Program-made: the position numbers and the translations under genes | Shown here: piece by piece, positions 53,171-61,279 of the stretch | Position numbering within the stretch: position 1 is the first letter of the stretch | Layout of the letters: each line of letters starts with the position of its first letter | The notes under the pieces: generated by a model | What the model was told of the DNA's origin: nothing | Databases searched by the model: none | What the model saw: only the letters and a program-made list of their open reading frames with translations | Assembly: GCA_039924425.1 (NCBI GenBank) | Contig: JBDTAX010000088.1 | Coordinates: 1-61,279, forward strand | Reading direction: 5' to 3' | Length of the DNA: 61,279 bases | Source: GCA-003244245 sp039924425 | GTDB taxonomy: Bacteria > Actinomycetota > Actinomycetes > Mycobacteriales > Pseudonocardiaceae

Positions 53171-54712
53171 GTGCGATCATTGACGCAATCCGGTGGAAGC
53201 GGCTCATTACCGGTAGCGGGTAAGCAGGCAAGCATCCCTGCCGGGGGCCACCCACTCATCCCTCCGCTGGCGCGTTGGCCGGTGCTGGCGATCGCCGCCG
53301 GGGTCGGATTGGTGCTGTTGCTGACCAGCGGACGCGGCGGCTACTTCGCCGACGAATTCTATTTTCGCGCCGCCGGCCACCATCTGGACTGGGGCTATGC
53401 CGATCAAGGGCCGCTGGTGCCCTTGCTGGCCCGTGCGATGGACACCCTCTTTCCCGGCTCGCTGGTCGGGATACGGCTGCCGGCAACAGTGTTGACAGCG
53501 GTGGGCGTGGTGGTGGCCGCGCTGATTGCCAGAGAGTTCGGTGGGCTGCGCCGAGCGCAGGTGCTGACCGCTGGGATGTATGCGATGGGGATGCTGTTCA
53601 TCGGTCATACGCTCAACACCACAGTGGTCGATGTGCTCGCGTGGACGGTGACGACATGGCTGCTGGTGCGGTGGATACGGCTTCGCGACGACCGGTTGTT
53701 GCTTGCGCTCGGTGGCCTTACCGCCATTGCCCTGCAGAACAAGTGGCTGATAGTCGTCTTCTGGATCGTCGTTGGTGTCAGTGTGCTCGTCATGGGTCCG
53801 CGGGAGCTCCTGCGCCGACCGGCGCTGTGGCTCGGGGCAGCGATCGCGACGCTGGCGGCACTACCTGGCCTGTTCTGGCAGGCCCGGCACGGATGGCCGC
53901 AGCTGGCAGTGGCGCAGGCGATCGGCAATGGCGAATTCTTCAGCGGCCGGCTCGCGCGCCTGGCGTTCCTGCCGCTGGTGTTGGCCACCGCCGGGATCCT
54001 GGTGGGAGCGGTCCTGCTCTGCTATGGCCTGTGGCAGCTGTTGCGCTCACCGGAGCTGCGCCCCTACCGCTTTTTGGGGTGGGCCTTCCTCGGGCTGGCC
54101 GTGATCTTCCTCATCACCGGTGGTCGCTGCTTCTACGTGGTGGGGCTGTTCGCTGTGTGCTGGGCCGCAGGCGCGGTGGAGCTGCAACGGCGTGAGCCGG
54201 CGCGCTGGTGGCGGTGGGTGCTCAGCTGGCCGGTCTACGCTCTCTCGGCGGTCATCGCGCTCTCGACGCTGCCGGTGGCGCCAGCCTCCTGGCCAACCCT
54301 GGCGAAGCCAATTTCGCTGGCCGGCCTTGGTTGGCCAGAGCTGACGGATACGGTCGCCGGAGCCTACCGGGCACTGCCGCCAACATCCCGGCGCAACACC
54401 GTGGTGATCACCGAGTGGTATGGGGACGCGGCCGCCATCGATCAGTTTGGCCCAGCGCGCGGGGTGCCACGCGCCTACAGCGGCAACCGCGGCTACTGGT
54501 ATTTCGGGGCGCCCCCAGATAATGCCAACACCGTTCTGTTCGTCGGCTCCGACCCCGCCTACCTACGCCGGTATTTCACCGCCGTAACCCGGGTTGCCAC
54601 CGTGACCACCGGCCCCGTGATGAACTTTTTCTCCCGGCCCACACCGATCTGGCTCTGCTCCGGCCAGCGGGCACCATGGTCACGACTTTGGCCCCAGCTC
54701 CGTCACTTCTGA
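53171..54712 (+). CDS. GT39/ArnT-like membrane glycosyltransferase
   Basis: This 513-residue integral membrane protein of the dolichol-/polyprenol-phosphate mannosyltransferase (PMT/ArnT, GT-C) group has an N-terminal helix (LAIAAGVGLVLLLTS), then the first-loop acid motif GGYFADEFYFRAAGHHLDWGYADQGPL, and about ten further helices. The DE pair is typical of GT-C catalytic loops. It ends with a periplasmic C-terminal domain (VVITEWYGDAAAIDQF, YSGNRGYWYFG). GTG at 53171 is chosen for its GGAAGG upstream site. It is followed by a secreted GDSL hydrolase 19 nt later; the acceptor is unknown. Confidence 0.83.
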   Translation: MRSLTQSGGSGSLPVAGKQASIPAGGHPLIPPLARWPVLAIAAGVGLVLLLTSGRGGYFADEFYFRAAGHHLDWGYADQGPLVPLLARAMDTLFPGSLVGIRLPATVLTAVGVVVAALIAREFGGLRRAQVLTAGMYAMGMLFIGHTLNTTVVDVLAWTVTTWLLVRWIRLRDDRLLLALGGLTAIALQNKWLIVVFWIVVGVSVLVMGPRELLRRPALWLGAAIATLAALPGLFWQARHGWPQLAVAQAIGNGEFFSGRLARLAFLPLVLATAGILVGAVLLCYGLWQLLRSPELRPYRFLGWAFLGLAVIFLITGGRCFYVVGLFAVCWAAGAVELQRREPARWWRWVLSWPVYALSAVIALSTLPVAPASWPTLAKPISLAGLGWPELTDTVAGAYRALPPTSRRNTVVITEWYGDAAAIDQFGPARGVPRAYSGNRGYWYFGAPPDNANTVLFVGSDPAYLRRYFTAVTRVATVTTGPVMNFFSRPTPIWLCSGQRAPWSRLWPQLRHF

Positions 54713-54731
54713 AACCAGGCCACTTGCCCTA

Positions 54732-55625
54732 ATGTATTTGCCCATGTATTACCGGGTCGTCACCGCCGCCGTGGCCGCTGTGCTGGCGCTGCTCGGGTTC
54801 CCCGCCACCGCGGCCGCCACGACCGTGGAGTGGCCGAGATATTACGTTGCGCTCGGTGACTCCTATGCGTCGGGTCCGTGGATCCCCGAGCCGCGAGTCG
54901 ATCCGGCCGGCTGCCTGCGCTCCACCCGCAACTACCCGGCACTCCTCGCGGCGGCGCTGCGCATCCGCGACTACACTGACGTGACCTGCGGCGGCGCGCG
55001 GACCGGCAACATGACGGCTGCCCAGCCGGTGTGGCTGGGCCCCAACCCGCCCCAGTTCGACGCCCTGCGCCCGGACACCGACCTGGTCACGCTGACCATC
55101 GGTGGCAATGACATCAACATTGGCGACCTCTGGGTGACCTGCGCCCGGCTCGGCGCCACCGACCCGTTCGGCGATCCGTGCACGCGGCAGGCCACCGCCG
55201 GCGGCACCGACCACTACGCGCGGCTCATCGCCGCCACCGCGCCCAAGGTTGCCCGGGTGCTGGACGGCATTCTGGGCCGGTCCCCGCGCGCCACGGTGCT
55301 GTTGGTGGGCTACCTGCGGCTGCTGCCACCCACGCTGGGGTGCTATCCGGTCTTCCCGATCGCTCGCGGTGACGTTGCCTACGTGGACGGGGTGGAGCGC
55401 CAACTCACCACCATGCTGGCCGACCAGGCGCTCCAGCACGGCGCGGTGTTCGTCGACGCCTACGCCGAATCACTGGGCCACGACGTCTGCCAGCGACCGG
55501 GGGTGAAGTGGGTGGAGGGCACCACCCCGACCAGCCCCGCCTACCCCGACCACCCCAACGCCCTGGGTATGCGCGAGGTGGCCAACCTCACCTTGGACAC
55601 GCTCACGGCCTTGACCGCGAGGTAA
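54732..55625 (+). CDS. secreted SGNH/GDSL hydrolase
   Basis: This 297-residue secreted esterase or lipase has an N-terminal signal peptide (VVTAAVAAVLALLGFPATAAA), block I GDSYASG with the nucleophile Ser, block III GGND (VTLTIGGNDINIG), and block V DHPN (YPDHPNALG) supplying Asp-His. Cysteines (CLRSTR, CGG, CAR, CTR, CYP, CQR) suggest three disulfides, as in streptomycete SGNH lipases. It begins 19 nt after the GT39 gene, so the two are probably co-expressed and act on the same surface material. Confidence 0.9.
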   Translation: MYLPMYYRVVTAAVAAVLALLGFPATAAATTVEWPRYYVALGDSYASGPWIPEPRVDPAGCLRSTRNYPALLAAALRIRDYTDVTCGGARTGNMTAAQPVWLGPNPPQFDALRPDTDLVTLTIGGNDINIGDLWVTCARLGATDPFGDPCTRQATAGGTDHYARLIAATAPKVARVLDGILGRSPRATVLLVGYLRLLPPTLGCYPVFPIARGDVAYVDGVERQLTTMLADQALQHGAVFVDAYAESLGHDVCQRPGVKWVEGTTPTSPAYPDHPNALGMREVANLTLDTLTALTAR

Positions 55626-55735
55626 ACAGCGAGTGGACCCCGTGGAGGCCACCGACCATCGGCCCAGTAGCCTGCTCCAACCCCACTGCCCGGTTACTCC
55701 CAAGTCAATCAAGGGATATAACGCAATAGGTGCGT

Positions 55736-58700
55736 ATGTCGAGTCCTGAGCCCGAGCGAATGAGCGTTCTCACCGAGCTCGTCAGGAGCGAGGTGGCGGC
55801 CGTCACCGGTCAGCGCCTGCCCTGGGGAGCCGAGGGCGAGTCATCCTGGCGCCGGCTGGGGATCTACCGGGAGCTCGCCGCGGACCTGCGGGAGCGGCTC
55901 TCGCTGGCCACCGGTCTCCGGATACCGCCGACCGTGTGTTTCGATCACCCGACTCCCGCCGCGCTCGTCGAATGGCTGGCCACTGAACTGTCCGGTAAAC
56001 GAGTCGCGGCCCAGGCGCCGACCCCAGAAAGTAACGGGGTGGGGCACGACCCGATCGCCATCGTCGGCATGGCCTGCCGCTTTCCCGGGGGCGTCCGGTC
56101 GCCGGAAGAGCTGTGGCAGTTAGCTGTCCAGGGTGGGGAGGCGATCTCGGCGTTTCCGCGGGGACGCGGATGGGACGTCGAGGGCCTCTACGACCCTGAC
56201 CCCGGGCATTCGAGCACGACGTATGCCCGCGGCGGCGGCTTCATCCATGACGTGGACCAGTTCGACCCGGGCTTCTTCGGGATCAGTCCCCGAGAGGCCA
56301 CCGCATTGGACCCGCAGCAACGGTTGTTGCTGGAGACGTCCTGGGAGGCCCTGGAACGCGCCGGGATCAACCCGCTGCGGCTCACCGGCAGCAGGACCGG
56401 GGTCTATGTCGGCATCGCCTACCAGGACTACGGCCCCCCTTGGCACGAACCGCCGGAGGGTTACCAGGGCCACCTGCTCATGGGCAGCCTGACCAGCGCG
56501 GCATCGGGTCGCATCGCCTATACCTGGGGTCTGGAAGGCCCCGCCATGACGGTCGACACCGCGTGCTCCTCAGCGCTGGTGGCGCTGCATCTGGCCGCCC
56601 AGGCGCTGCGCGGGGGCGAGTGCTCGCTCGCGCTGGCCGGCGGCGCGACCGTGATGGCCACACCGGGCGTCTTCCTCGAGTTCAGCCGCAAGCAGGGCCT
56701 GGCCCCGGACGGCCGCTGCAAGTCCTTCTCAGCCGACGCGGACGGCACCGGCTGGGGTGAAGGCGCCGGCATGCTGGTCCTGGAACGACTCTCCGATGCC
56801 CGCCGCAACGGTCACCCGGTACTCGCGCTGATTCGCGGCTCGGCGCTCAACCAGGACGGCGCGAGCAACGGGCTGACCGCACCGAACGGCGCCGCCCAGC
56901 AACGGGTGATCCGGCAGGCGTTGGCCAACGCCGGACTGTCCGCCGCGGAGGTCGACGCCGTGGAGGCCCACGGCACCGGCACCGTGCTCGGCGACCCGAT
57001 CGAAGCCCAGGCTCTGATCGCCACCTACGGCCAGTCCCGGCACAACCAGCAGCCGCTGTGGCTCGGGTCGTTGAAATCGAACATCGGCCACAGCCAGGCC
57101 GCGGCCGTCGTCGGTGGCGTCATCAAGATGGTGCTGGCGATGCGCCACGGCATCTTGCCCAAGACGCTGCACGTGACCCAGCCGTCCCCGCACGTGGACT
57201 GGTCCGCCGGGGCGGTGTCGCTGCTCAGCGAGCGACAGCCGTGGCCCACCACCGGCCGTCCCCGCCGGGCCGGGGTCTCCGCGTTCGGCGTAACCGGCAC
57301 CAACGGGCATGTCATCCTCGAAGAAGCCCCCACCCTCGAAGAAGCCCCGGGAGACGACGCGGTCGCCGATCCCGCGAGCGGCGCGCTCCTGCCCTGGGTG
57401 GTCTCTGGTCGGACCGCGGCGGCGTTGCTCGAGCAAGCCGAGCGACTTCGCGCGCACGTGATGGCGCATCCCGAGCTGCGACCGGTGGACATCGGCTACG
57501 CATTGGCGGCCCGGGCCCGGTTCAAGCACCGGGCCGTGCTGACCGCAACCGACCAGAGCGGGTTCGTGCACGCCCTGGAGACGCTGGTCGGCGGCGGTAC
57601 GACTCCCGCGCTGGTCCAGGGCGCCGGACCAGCCGCCGACAAGGTCGCGATCCTCTTCTCCGGGCAGGGCAGTCAGCGGTGGGGAATGGGCCGGGAGCTT
57701 TACGAGAGCGTCCCGGTGTTCGCTCGGGCTTGGGACGAGGTCTGCGCGCGGCTGGATCCGCAGCTGGATCGGCCTCTGCGCGGGGTGGTGTGGGCGACCA
57801 AGGGCAGCGGCGACGGGCAACTGCTGGAGCTGACCGGGTACGCCCAGCCAGCGTTGTTCGCCCTCGAGGTGGCCCTGTTCCGGCTGGTCGAGCGCTGGGG
57901 GCTCACCCCGGATCTGTTGCTGGGGCATTCGGTCGGCGAGCTGACCGCCGCGCACGTGGCCGGGGTGCTCTCACTGGAGGACGCCTGCACTCTCGTCGCG
58001 GCCCGCGCTCGGCTGATGCAGGGGTGCCGGACCGGCGGCGCCATGGTGTCGATCCAGGCCGGGGAGCACGAGGTCCGCGCCGCGCTCCAGGGCCGGGAAG
58101 CGACGGTGGGCATCGCCGCGGTGAACGGCCCGCTGGCGACAGTGATCGCCGGCGACGCGGACGCCGTGGGAGAAGTGACCGCGCAATGGGCGGCCACCGG
58201 TTGTAAGACAACCCGGCTGCGGGTCAGTCACGCCTTCCATTCGCCGCACCTGGACTGCATGCTCGAGGAGTTTCGGCAAGTCGCCGAGTCGCTTTCCTTC
58301 CATCCCCCCACCATCCCGGTCGTCTCGACTCGCACCGGGAGGATTGCCACCGCGGCTGAGTTCAGCACGCCGGAGTACTGGGTCCGGCAGGTCCGCGAGC
58401 CGGTCCGGTTCCTCGATGGGATGCGCGGACTGGAAACCGAAGAGGTCACCGCTTTCCTCGAACTCGGGCCCGATGCGACCTTGACCGCGCTGGGCCAGAC
58501 CTGCCTGACGGAACGATCGAGTGCGGCCGCGGTGTGGGTACCGGCACTGCGGGCCGGCCGGTCCGAGTGCGAGAGTCTGACCACGGCACTGGCGCGGCTG
58601 CACGTCCGGGGCGTCCCCCTCGACTGGCGGGCGTGTTTCGAAGGCCGTGGCGCTCGGCACGTCGAGCTGCCCACCTACGCCTTCCAGCGCCAGCGGCATT

Positions 58701-61279
58701 GGCTCGATGCCCCCGGGTTGACCCCCGACCGGGCCCGGCCACCGGCCGACGCCGCCGGGTGGCGCTACCGGGTGGCGTGGAAGCCGGCCACCGTCCCGGC
58801 GGCTCAGCTGGCGGGCACCTGGCTGGTGGTGGCCGGCGCCTCGAACGCCGACTACGACCTGGTCGGTGTGCTCACCGCGGTTCTCGTCGGCCACGGAGTC
58901 CGGGTCATCCCGATCGCGCTCGACGACACCGAGCTCGATCGGGATCAGATCGCCACCCGGCTGGAGAAGGTGCTCGCCGAAGGCATCACCTTCAGCGGAG
59001 TCCTCTCGCTGCTCGCCCTCGACCAGACCCCGGTGGAGGGACGGGTCGGGACGACGCGGGGAGTGCTCCGCTCGGTGGCACTGACTCAAGCATGGGCCGA
59101 GAGTGGGGTGGATGCACCCCTGTGGTGCGCCACCCAACGCGCGGTGTCCGTCGGCGACTTCGATCCGCTGCGCAATCCAGAGCAGGCGATGGTCTGGGGT
59201 CTGGGCCGTGGCGTCGGCTTGGAGCGACCCCGGCGCTGGGGTGGTCTCGTCGATCTCCCCGATGCCCTGGACGAGCGGGCACTGTGGCGCGTGTGCGGTG
59301 CGCTCGCCGGCTTGGCCGGTGAGGACCAGCTGGCCGTGCGGGACAGTGGCGTCTTCATCCGCCGCGTCCTGCGCGCCGAGCGCGCGGCACCGGCACCGGT
59401 GACATGGCGGCCCCGCGGCACCGTTCTCATCACCGGCGGTACCGGCGCGTTGGGTGGCCACGCCGCTCGCTGGCTGGCCGGCAATGGGGCCGAGCACCTG
59501 ATCCTGCTGAGTCGTCGAGGGCTGCAGGCTCCGGGCGCTGGCGAACTCAGAGACGAGCTCACCGCGCTCGGCGTGACGGTCACCGTCGCCAGTTGCGACG
59601 TGGCCGACCGGGTCAGCCTGGCCCAGCTACTCGCCGCGCTGCCCGCCGAACCTCCGCTGACCGCGGTCGTGCACGCGGCCGGGACCAGCGGCGACCTCAC
59701 CCCGTTGACCGAGGTGAGCGCAGCCGAGTTCGACGACGTGCTCACCGCCAAAGTGGCCGGCGCGGTCCACCTGGACGCGCTGCTGGCGGGGTACTCCCTG
59801 GATGCCTTTGTGCTGGTCTCCTCCATCGCCGGTGTCTGGGGCAGCGGCGGTCAGGCCGCCTACGGAGCGGCCAACGCCTTCCTGGACGCGCTCGCACAGC
59901 AGCGCCGCTCCCGAGGACTGACCGCCACGTCGCTCGCCTGGGGTCCATGGGCGCAGGAGGGGATGGCCGCCGATCCAGCGGTCCAGCGACATCTGCTCCA
60001 GCGCGGCCTGCCGGCGATGGCGCCCGAGGTGGCCACCGCGGCCCTGTGGCAGGCGGTCGGTGCTGGGGAGACCACCCTGACCGTCGCCGATGTGGACTGG
60101 GAGCGTTTTCTCCCCACCTTCACCGCCGCGCGGGCCAACCGCTTGTTCGCCGATCTGCCCGAGGCCGGCTCGGCGTCCCTCGCGATGAGCGCGGGCGCCA
60201 AGCCGGCGCCGTCCGCTTGGGCGCCGCGGCTGCGCGCCGTCTCCAGCGCCGAGCGTGAGCACCTTCTGCTGGAGCTGGTCGGTGCGGAGACCGCGGACAT
60301 CCTAGGCCACGCCACGCCCCAGGACCTTGACGTCGACTGCCCATTCCTCGATCTGGGCTTCGACTCGCTGGCCGCAGTCGAGCTGCGCAAACGCCTGGCC
60401 GAGGCCACCGGTCTCGGGCTGGCGACGACGGTGGTGTTCGACCATCCCACAGCCACCGCGCTGGCGCGCTACCTCGACACGGAGCTGGCCGGACAAGTGC
60501 TCGCCACCCCGGTGCGCAGCAATGGCACCGGCACTCCCGCAGCCTCGTGGACCCCGCCCGCGGCGGTGCCCGAGACGGTGCGCTCGCTCTACCGGCGTGC
60601 CTGCGAGCTGGACTTGTTCGAGGCGGGTCTGACCTTGCTCAACACCGTGGCCACGCTGCGCCCGGTCTTCCACACCGCTGCCGAACTGGGTCGCAGCCTG
60701 GAGTTGGTACGTCTCGCGGAGGGCCCGACCACGCCCGCCCTGGTCTGTTTCCCCCCCGTCATCGCGCCCTGCGGGCCCCACAACTACGCGCGGCTGGCGC
60801 TGGGCCTGCACGGCCTGCGCGACGTCTACTCATTGCAGCACCCAGGTTTCGGCAACGGTGAACCACTTCCCGCTACCGCCGAGCCGCTCGTCGAAATGCA
60901 CGCGCAGGCGGTGGCGCGCCGTCTCGGCGACACCCCTTTCGCGGTGGTCGGATACTCCTCCGGAGGGTGGTTCGCGCACGCCGTCACAGCCCACCTGGAG
61001 ACGCTGGGAGTCTTCCCGACGGCAGTGGTGTTGCTCGACTTTCTCGCCCTCCGGGACGACGCGTGGGACAAGTTCCGTCCCGCGTTGAAGAGGATAGCGC
61101 TCGACGATCAGGCATTCGCGCTGATGACCGATGACCAGCTGACCGCCACGGCCGCCTACTTCCGGCTCTTCGCGGACTGGAAGCCGACCCCGATCGCCAC
61201 CCCGGTCCTGCTGGCCCGAGCGAGCGCCTGCGTGCCCGAGTGGCGAAATGAGTCGATGACGGAGGAGGACTGGCGGGCT
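55736..61279 (+). CDS. modular type I polyketide synthase, degenerate-ACP-KS-AT-KR-ACP-TE (partial)
   Basis: A single frame is open for 1848 codons and leaves the window without a stop. Residues 12-88 look like an ACP whose GxDS motif is replaced (RLGIYREL), so it has no phosphopantetheine Ser. KS (105-525; Cys277 in DTACSS, EAHGTGT, GHSQAA) is followed by AT (637-930; Ser732 in GHSVGE; HAFHS, malonyl-type), KR (1228-1425; GGTGALGG, YGAANAFLDA, with GVWGSGGQ and no LDD, so A-type), ACP (Ser1544 in LGFDSL) and the start of a thioesterase (Ser1741 in GYSSGG). It looks like a terminal or stand-alone module that adds one ketide and releases the chain. The preceding genes do not encode a loading module. 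Confidence 0.92.
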   Translation, partial: MSSPEPERMSVLTELVRSEVAAVTGQRLPWGAEGESSWRRLGIYRELAADLRERLSLATGLRIPPTVCFDHPTPAALVEWLATELSGKRVAAQAPTPESNGVGHDPIAIVGMACRFPGGVRSPEELWQLAVQGGEAISAFPRGRGWDVEGLYDPDPGHSSTTYARGGGFIHDVDQFDPGFFGISPREATALDPQQRLLLETSWEALERAGINPLRLTGSRTGVYVGIAYQDYGPPWHEPPEGYQGHLLMGSLTSAASGRIAYTWGLEGPAMTVDTACSSALVALHLAAQALRGGECSLALAGGATVMATPGVFLEFSRKQGLAPDGRCKSFSADADGTGWGEGAGMLVLERLSDARRNGHPVLALIRGSALNQDGASNGLTAPNGAAQQRVIRQALANAGLSAAEVDAVEAHGTGTVLGDPIEAQALIATYGQSRHNQQPLWLGSLKSNIGHSQAAAVVGGVIKMVLAMRHGILPKTLHVTQPSPHVDWSAGAVSLLSERQPWPTTGRPRRAGVSAFGVTGTNGHVILEEAPTLEEAPGDDAVADPASGALLPWVVSGRTAAALLEQAERLRAHVMAHPELRPVDIGYALAARARFKHRAVLTATDQSGFVHALETLVGGGTTPALVQGAGPAADKVAILFSGQGSQRWGMGRELYESVPVFARAWDEVCARLDPQLDRPLRGVVWATKGSGDGQLLELTGYAQPALFALEVALFRLVERWGLTPDLLLGHSVGELTAAHVAGVLSLEDACTLVAARARLMQGCRTGGAMVSIQAGEHEVRAALQGREATVGIAAVNGPLATVIAGDADAVGEVTAQWAATGCKTTRLRVSHAFHSPHLDCMLEEFRQVAESLSFHPPTIPVVSTRTGRIATAAEFSTPEYWVRQVREPVRFLDGMRGLETEEVTAFLELGPDATLTALGQTCLTERSSAAAVWVPALRAGRSECESLTTALARLHVRGVPLDWRACFEGRGARHVELPTYAFQRQRHWLDAPGLTPDRARPPADAAGWRYRVAWKPATVPAAQLAGTWLVVAGASNADYDLVGVLTAVLVGHGVRVIPIALDDTELDRDQIATRLEKVLAEGITFSGVLSLLALDQTPVEGRVGTTRGVLRSVALTQAWAESGVDAPLWCATQRAVSVGDFDPLRNPEQAMVWGLGRGVGLERPRRWGGLVDLPDALDERALWRVCGALAGLAGEDQLAVRDSGVFIRRVLRAERAAPAPVTWRPRGTVLITGGTGALGGHAARWLAGNGAEHLILLSRRGLQAPGAGELRDELTALGVTVTVASCDVADRVSLAQLLAALPAEPPLTAVVHAAGTSGDLTPLTEVSAAEFDDVLTAKVAGAVHLDALLAGYSLDAFVLVSSIAGVWGSGGQAAYGAANAFLDALAQQRRSRGLTATSLAWGPWAQEGMAADPAVQRHLLQRGLPAMAPEVATAALWQAVGAGETTLTVADVDWERFLPTFTAARANRLFADLPEAGSASLAMSAGAKPAPSAWAPRLRAVSSAEREHLLLELVGAETADILGHATPQDLDVDCPFLDLGFDSLAAVELRKRLAEATGLGLATTVVFDHPTATALARYLDTELAGQVLATPVRSNGTGTPAASWTPPAAVPETVRSLYRRACELDLFEAGLTLLNTVATLRPVFHTAAELGRSLELVRLAEGPTTPALVCFPPVIAPCGPHNYARLALGLHGLRDVYSLQHPGFGNGEPLPATAEPLVEMHAQAVARRLGDTPFAVVGYSSGGWFAHAVTAHLETLGVFPTAVVLLDFLALRDDAWDKFRPALKRIALDDQAFALMTDDQLTATAAYFRLFADWKPTPIATPVLLARASACVPEWRNESMTEEDWRA

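Noticed and set aside
52791..53183. 130-codon plus-strand frame before the GT39 gene
   Set aside because: It is antisense to the WS/DGAT fragments and has no motif; the real downstream start is GTG 53171.
57971..59497. 508-codon minus-strand frame, and a 382-codon plus frame at 57058-58206
   Set aside because: Both are shadows of the type I PKS, which holds intact AT and KR motifs in its own frame through this region.

Overview
The window is high-GC actinomycete DNA, most likely from the Pseudonocardiaceae or a close relative. The evidence is the strong G/C bias at third codon positions, the many GTG starts, the stop/start overlaps (ATGA, GTGA), and a core gene order that follows the mycobacterial glyS-smtB-zur-Rv2360c-uppS-recO-era-Rv2365c-CBS-ybeY-phoH-rsmE-dnaJ2-hrcA-Rv2375 neighbourhood. 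No rRNA, tRNA or CRISPR array was seen.

Layout. 1-1110: the tail of an IS30-type transposase abutting a truncated Mrr-like nuclease, then a Uma2-family protein. 1160-6283: a secreted esterase facing a four-gene operon (adenylate-forming ligase, membrane acyltransferase, ComA-type phosphosulfolactate synthase, VOC protein) that looks like a sulfonate-conjugate pathway. 6362-10442: a glycogen-debranching-type glycosidase, a GT4 glycosyltransferase and a YdcF protein. 10502-14898: core genes glyS, smtB-zur, a conserved hypothetical, uppS and recO. 15037-23019: accessory DNA set between recO and era. It holds gnd, a copper-handling group (small membrane protein, DUF305 lipoprotein, multicopper oxidase), the decayed remains of an ATP-grasp/regulator locus around a perfect 34-bp palindrome, and a second multicopper oxidase broken by a 1-nt insertion. 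23040-30508: core genes era, a degenerate cytidine deaminase, a CBS protein, ybeY, an internally deleted phoH, rsmE, dnaJ, hrcA and the Rv2375-like gene.

30488-37339: an MFS exporter, an eight-copy tandem repeat of about 16 bp, and a coupled cassette of asparagine-synthetase-type amidotransferase, PrpF-type isomerase, acyl-CoA dehydrogenase and cyclic amidohydrolase. This set could build a cyclic imide or related lactam (inference). 37237-39291: a CocE/X-Pro-type secreted hydrolase with a C-terminal frameshift.

39812-52643: a specialised lipid locus. Its megasynthase carries a tandem nitronate-monooxygenase-like (PfaD-like) region followed by KS-AT-ACP-KR. A second protein carries AT-DH-PPTase. 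They are followed by a free ACP, an alpha/beta hydrolase, a macrolide-type GT1 glycosyltransferase and, convergently, a methyltransferase. It resembles PUFA-synthase (Pfa) machinery compacted into two polypeptides plus glycosylation. 52667-53030 holds fragments of a wax-ester-synthase/DGAT gene. 53171-55625 encodes a GT39-type membrane glycosyltransferase and a secreted GDSL hydrolase. 55736-61279 is one long open frame running off the window: a modular type I PKS (degenerate ACP-KS-AT-KR-ACP-TE).

The window mixes a conserved housekeeping backbone with at least three specialised-metabolism groups and several decaying genes. The most original signals are the compact PUFA-like locus, the ComA-centred operon and the amidotransferase/cyclic-amidohydrolase cassette.
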